DNA from: Iris pallida
Lineage: Eukaryota; Streptophyta; Magnoliopsida; Asparagales; Iridaceae
Assembly (NCBI GenBank): GCA_029216955.1
Contig: JANAVB010009599.1
Location: 3,147,053 to 3,211,052 of the forward strand
Direction: 5' to 3'
DNA length: 64,000 bases
Position 1 is the stretch's first letter, and each line of letters opens with the position of its first letter. The notes beneath the pieces were generated by a model that had not been told where the DNA came from, did not search any database, and saw only the letters and a list, made by a program, of their open reading frames with translations. The translations under genes were made by a program, and so were the position numbers. This document shows positions 46,757-59,140 of this stretch, piece by piece.

Positions 46757-49514
46757 ATCCTACCCCCTTAGAAAAATTTCGTCCTCGAAATTAAGATGAT
46801 CGCACCCCTTCTAGGTCAAACATAGTCAAGGGTCAATCACCAGTCAATTTCTCAACATCCAAGTACTTGGTCATCAGCTGGTCAACTTCTTAGAATTTTA
46901 CCTATGCTAGCTATCTAGGTGTTGGCAACTAGAATTTAGCAAAAAGAGAAACTCTATAATAGGCTAGGTCTTAACTTCCCAATCCTATCAAGTCACCCAT
47001 AACTAAGTACCTACAACCTGAGCACACCAATCCCAAATACCACATATATATATGCTCAAGAACAATAACCCATCACATATATCCTAAGTATATCATCTGT
47101 ATATATATATATATAACTGATCAACCAAGGGTTAAAGTAGACTAAACTTATAAGGGACTGAAACAAATGCTTAGAATTTAGGCTAAGGATGAATGGTCTG
47201 AAACATCAATATAGGCAAAAGGGAATGATGGTAAGGAGACTGAATTTATAAGCTAAAGGACAGGACATTTGGGTCCACTTGTAAAGTCAAAGTGAAAGGA
47301 AACCTACATGGTGATTGAAACATGCCTCTAGATCAACCTGGGCTCTTCTTTCTATCTGGATGAACTAACTACATACAGGACAGTGGACTGAAAGAAGTGA
47401 ACCAAACTGGTGTACAGGGAATGCAATAGGCAGTATACTGTAAATGAGTGTAGGCTACTTACTAAATCAAAATATATTACATATATACAAGCTATATATA
47501 TATGCTTTACCCTTATCACCTCAACTCTACTCAAAGTCTAATAACACCAACTCCCTACTACATGCCTATCACTCCAAGAAGAGGTCAGATACTGTAGGGT
47601 GTGTTGGGACAGAACAGTGGTGTAGCATGGCTGCACATGAAGATGCAGAACAATCACATGTAGGACAATGATATGTAGGACACCTTCATATAGAAAATTG
47701 AACCAATGCCCAGGTAGAGGCTTTTGGATGACTGAACCAACAATAAAAGAAAGGGTTTGGACATGTATCTGGACAGATGGGCTATCATCTGTATCTAATA
47801 CAATGGAAGAGGGACAAAACAATGATCAAGGAAGAACTCTTATCAACAACCCACATTATATCACCAATGAATACAACTATCCTAAATGGACTGAACAATC
47901 CTGCCCAAAAAGGTTTTGTAGGGCAGGTACAGCAGGTTATAATGAAGGGTATTTTAAGGCTATCAAGTAAGATAGAATGCTAAGAGATGCAGTGAACAAC
48001 TTGTACAAGTATGATCCAAGGGAATATGGTATCTAGTGAAGGGTCTGCACACTGCCTATAAAGGTTGATCAAACATGACTGAACTCAACACAAAGAGAAC
48101 TTAACTAAAATAGAAACTGGACCAATATAGGCTAACAATATGTCAATAATCCTATACAACAATGACCTATAGATACCAACCAAACCCATACCCCATATGC
48201 CAATACCATCTGCAATCTATATGTATATAGACCTCTCAGTCTTAGATGAACTACGACTATACTCAAGGACAGGCTCTGGTCATGGGTGCCTCACTGGAAA
48301 AAGGTAAGAGGAAATAATAACAATCATCAAGGCTGTAAGGCATACTAACATCCTATATGTAAACTGGTTGGTATTATAATAACAACGAAATCATCTACAA
48401 TGGGTTACTATTCTAATACCAATGCTAACTATCATCTCTAGGGTACAGACACTCTACAAGTCATCATATCATTACACTATGAAAGAACTACATATGAATA
48501 AGCTCTACAAAACTAAATATCCCAACTCCTAAGTTATTTGATGATGGAATACAACAACAGAAGGGTATGATAATCATATACGTCTGTCCAAAATCATGTT
48601 GTTCAGAGTCTTCGTCATGCTAGTGAGCAAGGCTACGATAATCACAGAGTCCTTGACTAAGATACATACCTCTAGGTTCATGGTATTTAAAATTTTCATA
48701 TTGTCGCATGCGACGGCGAAAACCTTAAATTCCCATACCCGAGAAATACGTCCAAAATCAGACTATATGTCCTCACTATGCCAGCTAACACGACTATCGA
48801 AGATTCTAGATCCCACAACTGAGGTGACCTAGCCCATATGATTTTTCTCAGAAGAAAACAAACATAACACAAGAACAACAGAACAAAATTTATCAGTCAA
48901 CAAGGAGCAGATGGAATCGAATTTCAAGATAGTTATAAGAGGCAATTGTGGAAATGGAATCGAGAAGATCGGAACCTGCAGCAAGATCTCTAATGGTCTA
49001 TGCATCCTCGACTGTCCTGGCGAAAGCTTGCCTTGCTGGTTTCCTCTAGCCTGTTGCTGATGTTGTATGTACCTCTGCTGCTGAGAGAATCGAAAATGAC
49101 GGAGGAAGGTCTCTGTACAGGCGGAGGTGCACCTCCAATGTAGCAGAAAAGCCAACCTGAGTCGGCACAACAGGAGCTGCGGTCTCGAGGCCCTGCTGAA
49201 CAGGACGAGAGGTGGCCAGCCTCTCGATGGTATCCCTCGGACCGGAGCGATGAGATCATATCTCCATAACCATCATGAAGACAGATCAATACAAGAAGCA
49301 ATTACTGAGAATAAAGCAAAAAATCAAAAGAGGATAGTTTATATTCAAGGGAAGACAATAAATAACAAATTTAGATAAAATGAATCTGATTAAGAGTTTT
49401 TTTAGTGTGATTGAGTACCCTAAAAAATATCCTAATCCTACTACAGGCTGTAGTGATACTCTAGTTCGAATACCACTACATAAACTCGACCTGCATGGGC
49501 CACCATTATAAACG
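46757..49514 (-). other. Element IV internal region, no pol
   Basis: On the sense strand it ends ATTTCGAGGACGAAATTTTT, then AAGGGGGTAGGAT as the polypurine tract (46,757-46,770). Near the 5' side (49,301 leftward) a Gln/Arg/Ser-rich frame (RSGPRDTIERLATSRPVQQG) may be a gag N-terminal remnant. No RT, RNase H, protease or integrase motif was found elsewhere. Short frames around 47.4-48.9 kb do not resemble known domains. Confidence 0.6.
49488..49505 (-). other. Candidate primer-binding site of element IV
   Basis: The plus strand reads GACCTGCATGGGCCACCA, then nine bases (TTATAAACG), then the LTR edge TGCCACG at 49,515. Same 18-mer and same spacing as element I. Confidence 0.65.
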
Positions 49515-49822
49515 TGCCACGACCCGCACCCTAGAGTAAGGGCACGAGACGTGGGTATGTCCAGCCTATGCCACAGTATCGACGGTAGAACGCTGTCCTA
49601 GGTCAATATCTAACAATATCAAGGTACATGTACAGTATATACACTCTGAATGGAGGTGACATAGCAAATACAGTCTCAATCACATCTAAGGTAGAGCATG
49701 ATAAAAGATAGATGGATAGATAAGAACAGAATAAAAATTACAGAGATACAATCCAGATAAGTCTAAGTGTCTAAATAATACATATCCCAATACAGTAATC
49801 CAGAAAGAAAATGAAAGACATC

Positions 49823-50134
49823 CTAATATAGGGGAGTGTCATCCACTGCTAGTAGGTCCTGCTGCTGGTCCCGGTCACAACGGTCCTCTAGGGTGGCACC
49901 GTAATAAGTAGGGCAGAACGCCTCAGCCTCGTCCTCTGTAATATTTTCAACAGGTCCAGTCAGGACAGGAGCGAGCACAGTACATCTCAACAAATCATAA
50001 CAGGTTAGGAAATATAAACATGCTAGAGAGTAATATACAGGAAACTGAAAGAGTAACATGATGAAAAAGGAAGACTGTAAATAAAAAGATACAATATATA
50101 GAAAAACTAACAGTGCTAGTGATTCAGAGTACAA
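49823..50134 (-). CDS. LTR-embedded acidic ORF, 103 aa (element IV right LTR)
   Basis: The intact version of the LTR mini-ORF. The N-terminal half is hydrophobic (MYSESLALLVFLYIVSFYLQ) and may be chance sequence; the C-terminal half holds LAPVLTGPVENITEDEAEAF and CPTYYGATLED. The stop (49,823-49,825) lies 308 bp from the LTR edge. The conserved part aligns with frames at 21.8 and 36.9 kb in other LTRs. Function unknown. It would be in the leader of the element's RNA. Confidence 0.45.
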   Translation of the reverse strand: MYSESLALLVFLYIVSFYLQSSFFIMLLFQFPVYYSLACLYFLTCYDLLRCTVLAPVLTGPVENITEDEAEAFCPTYYGATLEDRCDRDQQQDLLAVDDTPLY

Positions 50135-51002
50135 AACGGTTATGTAAATGGCACGATGTTGTACACGAGTAATCTAAAGAGGTTGTATACGAGTAATCTA
50201 CTGGATTGATTACATAACCACTTCTACTCCCCCGCCCCAATCAATACACAAGGATCTAGCCAAGTTATGTTATTGTACACGAAGTATAGTCGTACACGAA
50301 GATCATGTGAGCACATGAGTATACACGATTTCATATGATTTGCACACGAAAAGCACGAACACATGGAGTACACGATGCTCATGATAAAGTACACGAACAC
50401 GAAATACCTGATGTATCCACTAAGGGGATAACATCGCACGACAAGATCCATATAGTACTAATCCGTGTTTCCAACGTGTCAGCATCATGTAAAGTAATCT
50501 AAAGCAGGAAATATACTCCTAAGCAGGATATAAAATGATCAGAGAATGTACTCGCCTGTATCCTGAGTATCTGAAGAGTATCTACTGTCCGAGGAGTGGT
50601 GTCTGTCTCCTATAGAACAGTACAAGTCACTATAAGTCTAAAATGATATAACAGACTGCTACAATGCAACTACATGAAGTTTGGGGTCAAACTAGACTAA
50701 AGTCAACTCTCGGTCAACTCTAGTCAACTAGACTAGTCAAACTAGGTCAAGCCTAAGCCAAACAAGTCTCACTAAGCCTAACCAGCCTATTCTAGCAAGC
50801 ACACACCATTTCTAGGCTATACAAGTCAACTAAACACTTAACTGGCATTCAAGCCATACCCATAGGCAATGAGCCATAGGTATACCCCCATAGGCTATAT
50901 TACCTATAGTCCAAACCACATATTCACATATACACATATATTAATATATCTAAATTAATATAATAACCACATTATAAATATATAGGCTACATAATAATAT
51001 AT

Positions 51003-51029
51003 GCATCACACACACACACACACACACAG

Positions 51030-51093
<64 letters not shown>
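51003..51093. repeat. (CA)n and (TA)n microsatellite left of LINE2
   Basis: CA repeats at about 51,006-51,053 and TA repeats to 51,093. Together with 53,069-53,156 it corresponds to the single (TA)n tract of the left LTR. Confidence 0.9.
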
Positions 51094-51096
<3 letters not shown>

Positions 51097-53010
51097 GATA
51101 TCATTGGCCCGGACTTGGTCGAGGCGATTGGCTTGTTTGTAGACGGGTTTGCTCTTCCTCGGTCGATTACAAACACTTCTCTGGTATTGATCCCCAAGGT
51201 GAAATCCCCTAAAACTTTTGGTGATTATAGGCCAATTAGTTTGTGTTCGGTTATGAACAAAATAATTTCCAAGCTTCTATCTCGTCGCCTTGCTCCTCTT
51301 CTTCCTAATCTTATCTCACAGGAACAAAGTGGTTTTGTTCAAGGTAGAGAGATAGTTGATAACATATTGCTAGCTCAGGAAATGATGGCGAGAATGAACA
51401 AGAAGCATAGGGACGGGAATGCTGCTATCAAACTTGATATGACGAAAGCATATGATAGGGTTGATTGGAGATTTCTTTTGAAGGTGCTTCGTCGCTTTGG
51501 TTTTCATAACAAATGGGTGGACATGATGTTACGCCTAGTGAACAATGTGTGGTATGCGCCATTGATTAATGGAGAATCTACTGGATACTTTCAATCCTTC
51601 CGCGGCGTTCGACAAGGGGATCCCCTATCACCAGCACTGTTCATCATAGCGGCTGAGGTTCTATCGCGTAGCCTGAAGAAGTTGACTGATACAGAAGGGT
51701 TTTCGTCGTTTTCATCTCCTCGTGGTTGTCCTGCGATCACTCATTTGGCATATGCGGATGACCTTCTTCTATTCTCGGCTGGGGATCTTCGTTCGGTCTC
51801 GAAGATTACAGATCTTTTGTCTACTTATGAGGCTGTCTCGGGGCAGTTAATCAACAAGGCTAAATCCTCTGTTTACATATCAAGGAATATTCAGACAGAG
51901 AGGGGTGAGGAGCTGGCTGCTAGAACTGGTGGTGTGCCACCATTCACGTATCTCGGCTGTCCTCTCATGGCTGGGCAACGCAATGGGGGAATGTACGAGG
52001 AGCTTCTCAATCGTATCAGGATTAAGTTAGAGGGTTGGCATAACAAAATCCTATCTCCAGGTGGCAAGCTTGTGTTGATCAAGGCGGTCTTGACATCCAT
52101 TCCAGTATACACTTTGGCAGCATGTAATCCGCCTATAGCGGTTCTTCGTCGTATGGAAGCCATGTTCTCCAGTTTCTTTTGGGGAGCTCAGGACGGACTT
52201 GCTAAGAGAACGTGGCTAGGATGGGACCGTATTGCTAGAACTAAACAAGAAGGAGGCCTTGGAATCAAAAGGTTAGAGGACATGATGAATGCTTTCACTA
52301 TTAAGCTATGGTGGAAGTTTATGACCCAAACTAGTCTTTGGACGACATTCTTTAAGGTGAAGTACTGTTCTATTGCTTCTCCTATTGATGTTCGCATAAC
52401 CTCTAATGCTTCTCATGTTTGGAAGAGACTTATTGCGGGTAGAGATATGGCGCAACACAATATGTATCCGATCGGAGACACCTGGAGTTGGGGTATTCAA
52501 GCCAGGAAGTTCACTGTGGCGTCGGCATGGGACATTGCTCGGATCCAGCGACCTATATTGCCAGACTTTGCGCATATCTGGAGCACATGCATACCGATCA
52601 AGTGGACAGTTCTTCTTTGGAGGACCTTGCACAACAAACTTCCTACAGATGACAACATCGCACGCCTGGGTTTTAGTCTTGCTTCGAAATGTCACTGCTG
52701 CCTCATCAGTGATATTGAGACTTTGGAACACATTTTGCATAAAGGAGAATTGGCTAAGGGTGTTTGGGGAGCTATTTATTTAATCTACAAGGTTCGGGAC
52801 AGAGGAAGGACTCTCATTGAGAGGCTGAGGGATTGGTGGAGAAAGAAGAACAAGCACAAGAAGGCGATTGTTGCAGCAGCGGTGATCTGGGTTCTTTGGA
52901 AGAATAGGAACAAGAATAGATATGAAGATTCGGGTTTCTCTACTACTATGTTGATCAATGAAGTCCACAGACAAGTGGAGAAGGCTACTATCAAATGTAG
53001 ACACACTTAG
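51094..53010 (+). pseudogene. LINE2 ORF2 C-terminal part: RT and zf-RVT, open frame
   Basis: 638 codons open without any stop. RT blocks: TSLVLIPKVKSPKTFGDYRP, EQSGFVQGREIVDNILLAQE, IKLDMTKAYDRVDWRF, RQGDPLSPALFIIAAEVLSR and LAYADDLLLFSAG with an intact YADD. Then PGGKLVLIKAVLTSIPVYT and the zf-RVT region (IPIKWTVLLWRTLHNKLPT, LASKCHCC, ETLEHILHKGELAKGVW). The endonuclease, ORF1 and promoter are missing. An upstream ATG at 51,001 merely fuses the frame to microsatellite-encoded Thr-His and Tyr-Ile repeats. It cannot retrotranspose itself. Confidence 0.9.
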
Positions 53011-53069
53011 TGTTTTTTGTACTCTTTCCTTCATTGAATAAAGATCTGTTTTGGAGTAAAAAAAAAAAA
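51094..53069 (+). mobile_element. LINE2: 5'-truncated L1-type LINE in element IV LTR
   Basis: The sequence begins abruptly inside ORF2 at 51,094, continues to the stop at 53,010, has AATAAA at 53,037-53,042 and ends in a 12-base A-run (53,058-53,069). Both sides are (TA)n, and the LINE-free left LTR has the same tract, so it landed in a pre-existing microsatellite. The target duplication cannot be separated from the repeat. An open frame throughout suggests a recent insertion. Confidence 0.9.
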
Positions 53070-53083
53070 TATATATATATATA

Positions 53084-53156
<73 letters not shown>
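53069..53156. repeat. (TA)n microsatellite right of LINE2
   Basis: TA repeats from the LINE2 poly(A) tail to ACCTAGAGTGATAGG, the sequence that follows the (TA)n in the left LTR at 43,975. Confidence 0.9.
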
Positions 53157-53159
<3 letters not shown>

Positions 53160-56027
53160 AGAGTGATAGGTAGAGGGAAACATGCATTTGTCAAAGGGTG
53201 TGTGTGTATCATGTGAACAGTAGAGTGCTAGATTAGGAATGTGTGTGTACATGTGTGTGTCCATATAGAAAACAATGTGTGTGTGAGAGTGGAATATACA
53301 TGGCTCTGTGTGTGTGCTACACATGGGGAAAGTTCAGTGTCTTAGTTATAGGACTAGCAATGTGTAAACCCTGTGTGTTCCTGTGTGTGTGTGTGAGGGT
53401 TTTAAAGTAGTGTGTAAAAGAGGAATAGGAAAACAGTGCTTATGTAAACCTGTGAGGGTGAGTGTCAATGTGAATTCAGTATTAGGAAGTGAACTAAAAC
53501 TCAGGAATTATGCAATGACAGTTAGTGTCACATGGATATTGGTGTGAAAGTAAAATAGGAATGAAGAGTGTGTACTAGAGAACCAATCTCAGGTTTGGGT
53601 TTTCAGGGAAATTCAATGACAGTGTCATATGTGAAATCAAATTGATAGCACAAACTTCCCAAACCCAATTTTGAATCCATATATTCCATCCCATTAAATG
53701 ACAGTGAACCATATACATACCTAAGGATTTAAACAGGGTAATGATACATTCCATTCAGTTTTAACAGGATTAAAGGAATCAAAAGACAGTTACAAACAAC
53801 CCTATATAGGAATAAAACCTGGGATTGAATATTTCAATTTAGTTTGAAAACTGGAATTTAAGTGACAGTTTAATAAGGGAATGCAAACATTGACAATTTA
53901 AGTATCCTTCCAAACCAATATCAAATCCCATTCAACAATGAACCTAACTAACATTTGAACTTAATGAACCAATATATCAGTCAGCTAATACAATATACAT
54001 GAATGAATCATAGTATCAAGACTTAGCTAAAACAGGAATTAACAGTGTTCATAGAGTATCAGTCACAGTTTTACAACTCTGTTCAACCTCCCAAAAACCA
54101 AATTCGAAATCTAAAAACCCACCAAATCAGTAAACAATATTACAATGATATAATTGCACATGTATAGATGATTAAATGGCAAACAAACTTCAGTTTTAAA
54201 ATAGGAAGTAAAGTTAGAGTTTAATCTCAGGAAAATGTGTATTCAGTCGACTCTCATCAGTCCATTCCCATATTCAAAACCCCATAACCTTGCCAACCTC
54301 AACCAACACACGTAACCATCATTAACAACAACTAATATACATGTAAGTAAATCTAACAGAGCAATTTAGCATCAAAACTCAGTTTGAATAGGAATTAAAC
54401 TCAGGATATTAAAGAATAGAAACTGAGTATCAGTCCACACAGGGAATTCAAATTTTGAATAATTAAACACATTAATATGATAGACTAAGGGTTGGTAATT
54501 AACAAGAAATATGTGCACGTGATGTATACCCAGTATCGTGTCCAAAACCTGACACGATCGTGTCCAAAACCCCATACGAACTCAGCACTGCACTGGACAC
54601 GCACAGTGGTGAACCCGTACACGTGTCCTAGCTCACACAACACGAGACCATTGGACACGAGACATTGGGAGTATCATGTTAGATACTGCCCCTAGCTCCG
54701 TGTCCAATATCACGTGTCCACGAACCCTAGAACGGCCGTACGGACATACGGGTAGTAGGACAGCCAACCACGTGCACGCGGGGGCGTGTCCACGGGTCCA
54801 AAGCGACTCCGACACTACACGAAACATGCTCAGTCACTTAGAAACCTATAAGCGACTCTAAAACCTAATATTCTATTCAAACAAATCAGAAAATAAGATC
54901 GAAATGCCCACTATGGCATTTCGTCGAATACCTACGTATCTACACAGATACGTGTCTGATACGGACACAAAGGATATGAAACTTAGCAAAACCTATTCCT
55001 ACATTTAGAGGACACCTAGGGCTTTCTATCCATGCCTAAAAATCAAAATTTCATGAAGGGAATAAAAAGTTACCTATTGGTGTTCTTCCTCAAGGAAAGC
55101 TTCAAAATGGGGGATCCTTCTAGCTAGCCCCAAGCTCCAACTTGTCCCAAATCTGAGAATAACCTCCATGAACAGTAGGGAAATGTAAATTAGGTCACCA
55201 TGGAAGAAGTTTGAATAAAAAAGGACTTATATTGATTAAAATAGGAAAGGATTTCTATAGGGACAAACCTTGTTCTTGTAAAATGGAGAGAATGAACAAA
55301 TGAGGCAAGTGTTTTAAGAGAGACTTTATAGGGGACTGTGCCCTAGTGGCCGGCCATGATTGTTAGGGATAGGGTTTTGTGATTTGATCAATGGCTATCA
55401 ATCCATCTAGTTAATCAATGGTTCTCAAGCCTAGGTTTCATACTTGACCTAAAGGCAACCTAGTTAGCTCTAACTAACATGACTTAACCAAGACTAATAA
55501 ATACTAACTAACACTAACCATGGTTAGCTAAGTCTAGCTATGACTAATCAAGGTTAGGTCAAATCTAGGTTAGGGCTAAACACAATACAAGGCAATTAAT
55601 TAAATAATATTTAAATCACACCATTCCAATAATCATATTAAATTCCAATTAAATATATATTAATTCAAATAAATTCAAAATGAAAAGAATACCCTCAAAC
55701 TAGAATGATAATGAAATCATCCTAATGACATGGTTAGGCTCTAGGTCATGCAGTCTCTAGGGTTTCACTAGCAGCACATCAAAATCACAAGTCATGACTT
55801 AAAGCGGTTTTTAAATAGTTTAAAAAAATGATTAAAAATTACCAAAAATTATAATGTGAAATAAATAACAATAACAATAATAATAATAATAATAATTACA
55901 AAATTTCAAAATTACCCTCATCTGAAAAACTGGGTGTTACAAGATTCATTTGGAGTGACCATAGTATAAGTTCAGCGGTACCTAAGGGTACATAACTCAA
56001 CAATCCGGTTGATTTGGATAGTGTCGT

Positions 56028-57000
56028 TTAGACATAATATTTCTTCAGAAACTTGTCGTTGATGGGCATCATGAGCAAGTCTCTGTTTTGCTTTACGAGA
56101 CGGTATGCACCATTGGAGAATACAGCCTTGATTATAAATGGGCCTTCCCACTTTGGCTGGAATTTGCCGACGATTTTGTGAGTCATAACCATCGGCCTCC
56201 GAACTGTCAAAACGAGATTGCCCACTTGGAATGTTCTGAGTTTAACCTTCTTGTTGAAGGCTCCAGAGATGCATGCTTGATAAACCTCGATTCGTTGTTG
56301 AGCTAACAGGCGCTTCTCATCTAAGGCCTCCAACTCTTGTAGCCGACGACGGTAATTATCATCCGTCATCAATCGATAAGTAAGGGCGATACGGAGCGAG
56401 GGGATTTGAGTCTCCAATGGAAGGACTGCCTCACTTCGTATACCAGAGAGAATGGTATGTTCCCAGTGGCCGTCCGGACTGTAGTACGGTACGCCCATAA
56501 GCATTCGCCAAGATTTTCATTCCAGTCGCGTTTGTTAGAGGATACAAACTTCTTGAGAAGCTTGATTATAGTTTTGTTGAATGCTTCCACCAAACCATTA
56601 GCCGTTGGATTGTATGGTGTTGAAGCAACATTCTGGATCCGGTGTTTGTCGTAAAACCGATAGAAGGCGTGGCTTGCGAACAGCGGACCATTATCGTAGA
56701 TGATCCTTCGGGGCAGTCCAAAGAGATAGATGACGTGATGCTTGAGGAAGCTGATCACATTTGATGTCTTTACTTCTGCAAGCGGGATAGCTTCCGTCCA
56801 CTTGGAGAAGTAATCCGTATTACCAGTATAAAACGGTGTCCTCTGGATGAAGGTGGGGTGATTGGACCAATGATATCCATCCCCCATGCCTCAAATGGCC
56901 AGGATGCCACCGTCGGATGTAGGAATTCGGATGGTTAATGTATCAAATCTGCGTGGACCTGACAAGCTTTACACTTTCTTGCATAGTCTATCGCATCTGC
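56028..57000 (-). pseudogene. Element VI integrase (frameshifts, catalytic residues readable)
   Basis: Frames 56,369-56,887 and 56,028-56,504 cover core and C terminus. TDYFSKWTEAI gives the first Asp, RIIYDNGPLFASHAF the second and NGLVEAFNKTIIKLLKK the Glu; the spacing suits a D,D-35-E core. The C-terminal domain has FQVGNLVLTVRRP and KWEGPFIIKAVFSNGAYRLV (GPY/F type), ending NDKFLKKYYV. Frames change near 56,840 and near 56,430. Confidence 0.85.
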
Positions 57001-58188
57001 TACCATTGTAGGCCAGTAATAGCCCATTCAGCGAAGGCGGTCTTGCAGCTTCGGGCCAGGTTGATCGGCCCCACAAATACCGTCGTGGGCTTCGCGTACC
57101 GCTTCTTTGGCCTTTGTATTTGACAAACACCGAAGTAGTAGTCCATCGTAAGATCGTCGATACATTATTTTTGTCTCTGTATCGTAGAAGAATCTGAGAG
57201 AACGTCTTCTAATAGAGGTGGCTTCTTTCGGGTTTTCCGGTAAGATGCCATAGACTACGAAGTCGATAAATGGGAGCCTCCAGTCCTGTGTCTCGTTGAC
57301 CGTCAGGGTAGAATAACTCTCAGTAAATTGGACGTTGTTCTTAGGACAGACCAATTCATGGCCTATTACGTCCACCAGGCCTATTACGTCCACCAAGTGG
57401 TGAGTATGATTTGGAACCGCCAGAGAAGCGGCCAGTCCTGCTAAGGCGTCGGCTTCAATGTTCCGGAGTCTGGAAACATGTTCTATGAAGAATCCTTTCA
57501 GGGACGTAATGATAGCGATTGCTATTTGATGATAGGGGATAATGTCTTCATGACGAACATTGTAAGAATCCCGTATCTGATTGACGATTAACTGTGAATC
57601 GCCATATGCTTCTAAGTATTCTACCCACAGTTCCTTTGCAAGTCTGAGGCCGATGACAAAGGTGTTGTACTCGGCCACATTGTTTGAGCAGGGTTCTGTA
57701 AGGGAATATGCCCGGTTGATCACTAAGCCAGAGGGAGAAATTAGTTCTACTCCGACCCCAACGACGATATTGCCCTTGGGCCCGGTTCTTGAAGCACCAT
57801 CGAAGAACATTTGCCAGACGGTATCATGGGAAGCCATGTTTGAATTAGCGACCTCATCTGGGATCTCTTCATATATTTTGGTTGCCTCCGAACCTAGATG
57901 AGCCGCTAAAAAGTCTGCCAGAGCTTGACCTTTAACAGCCTTTTGCGGGACGAAGATCATGTGGTATGGGAATAATAATATCGCCCAGCTAGCAAGGCGA
58001 GAGCTGAGTGCACCCGGCTTGGTCATGAGGACCCTTAGGGGGTTAACTTGTGATATGACATGGATGGTTTGTCCCGTAACATAGTGTCGCGTCTTCTGAA
58101 TAGCGAACACCAAAGCAAGACATTCTTTCTCCACGGCGGTGTATCTATGCTCCGGTTCTATCATCATTCGGCTGAGATAATAGATAGC
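57001..58188 (-). pseudogene. Element VI RNase H, second RNase H and integrase N terminus
   Basis: A 379-codon open frame. The end of the first RNase H region reads YTAVEKECLALVFAIQKT and FVPQKAVKGQALADFLAAH. The second RNase H shows its acidic residues in order: MFFDGASRTGPKGN, NNVAEYNTFVIGL, YGDSQLIVNQI and RNIEADALAGLAA. Then FFYDTETKIMYRRS leads to the integrase zinc-binding start (REAHDGICGADQPGPKLQDR). An 18-bp direct duplication (57,361-57,396) duplicates VDVIGL. A second RNase H is the signature of Tat. Confidence 0.9.
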
Positions 58189-59140
58189 CTATTCATGTCC
58201 TGCATCATTATTCTGTGCTAGTAGAGCACCGAGGGAATGCTCCATCGCTCGCACATAGAGCAGAAACGGTTTTCCAGCAACCAGGGCCACCAGGACTGGA
58301 GGATTTGGCAGATATTCTTTAATGTTGTCAAAGGCACGTTGGTACTCCTCATCCCATACAAAGGAGACGCCTTTCTTCATGAGATGGGTGAATGGTTGAC
58401 ATCGCCCGGAGAGGTTAGAGATAAACCTTCTGATATAAGCTAGCCTCCCTTGAAGGCCTCTAAGTTCTCGGAGATTTTTCGGGAGACCCATCTCCATGAT
58501 TGCCTTCGTCTTCTCAGGGTCTATATGGATTCCCTGGGCCGTAATGATAAAACCCAAGAATTTTCTGCTAGATACGCCCAAGAAGGATTTGGTGGGATTC
58601 ATCTTCAAGTTGTGCGCTCGCATCAGGTCGAAGACTGTCCTCAGATCGTGCAGATGATCTTCCTTAGAGCGGCTTTTGACGACGATGTCATTGACATAAC
58701 ATTCTACTGTCTTACGCAAGTGGTCCCTGAAGATGACACTCATAGCCTGTTGATATCTGGCAGCGATATTCTTTAAACCAAAGGGCATGACTGTGTAACA
58801 GTACACGCCAATCGGTGTTCGGAATGATGTATGCTTTTCATCATCAGAAAATATCTTAATTTGGTTGTATCCTGAGAAGCCATCCATGAACGACATGCGC
58901 TCAAAGCCACATGTGTTGCAATCATTATGTCTGTAATAGGAAGAGGGAACTCATCCTTAGGACATGCTTCGTTCAGATTTCGGAAGTCGATACAAATTTA
59001 GATTTTTTATTTTTCTTGAGGACCGGTACTCTCTTGGCGACCTAGTCTGGATGTTGTTCTTTCCGGATGAATTCGCTGGCTATCAGTTTGTTGACCTCAG
59101 CTTTGATAGAATTCATGATATCTGGGCAGAACCGTCGTTG
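58189..59140 (-). pseudogene. Element VI reverse transcriptase with altered catalytic loop
   Basis: The 58,189-58,896 frame has MSFMDGFSGYNQIKIF (first Asp), CYTVMPFGLKNIAARYQQAM, then ECYVNDIVVKS, GFIITAQGIHIDPEKT and LQGRLAYIRRFI. Position two of the YVDD loop is Asn (codon AAT where element II has Asp), which should kill polymerase activity. It ends in an in-frame TAG at 58,189 where the family has a coding residue before AIYYLSR. A frameshift near 58,915 cuts off the N-terminal part (KSKFVS and upstream), which is readable in other frames to 59,140. Confidence 0.9.

Larger units (their letters stand above)
49515..55941 (-). repeat. Element IV 5' LTR (right copy, carries LINE2)
   Basis: Edges TGCCACGACCCG (49,515) and GGGTGTTACA (55,941). 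Collinear with the left LTR except for LINE2 and the length of the microsatellite. The right end sits in the region just after the integrase stop of Tat element VI. Confidence 0.9.

Noticed and set aside
49470..49510. tRNA gene 3' end (TTCGA ... CCACCA)
   Set aside because: No cloverleaf upstream; the position beside the LTR edge fits a primer-binding site.
51001..51093. N-terminal Thr-His and Tyr-Ile extension of the LINE2 ORF
   Set aside because: Encoded by (CA)n and (TA)n of the host LTR, not by the LINE.
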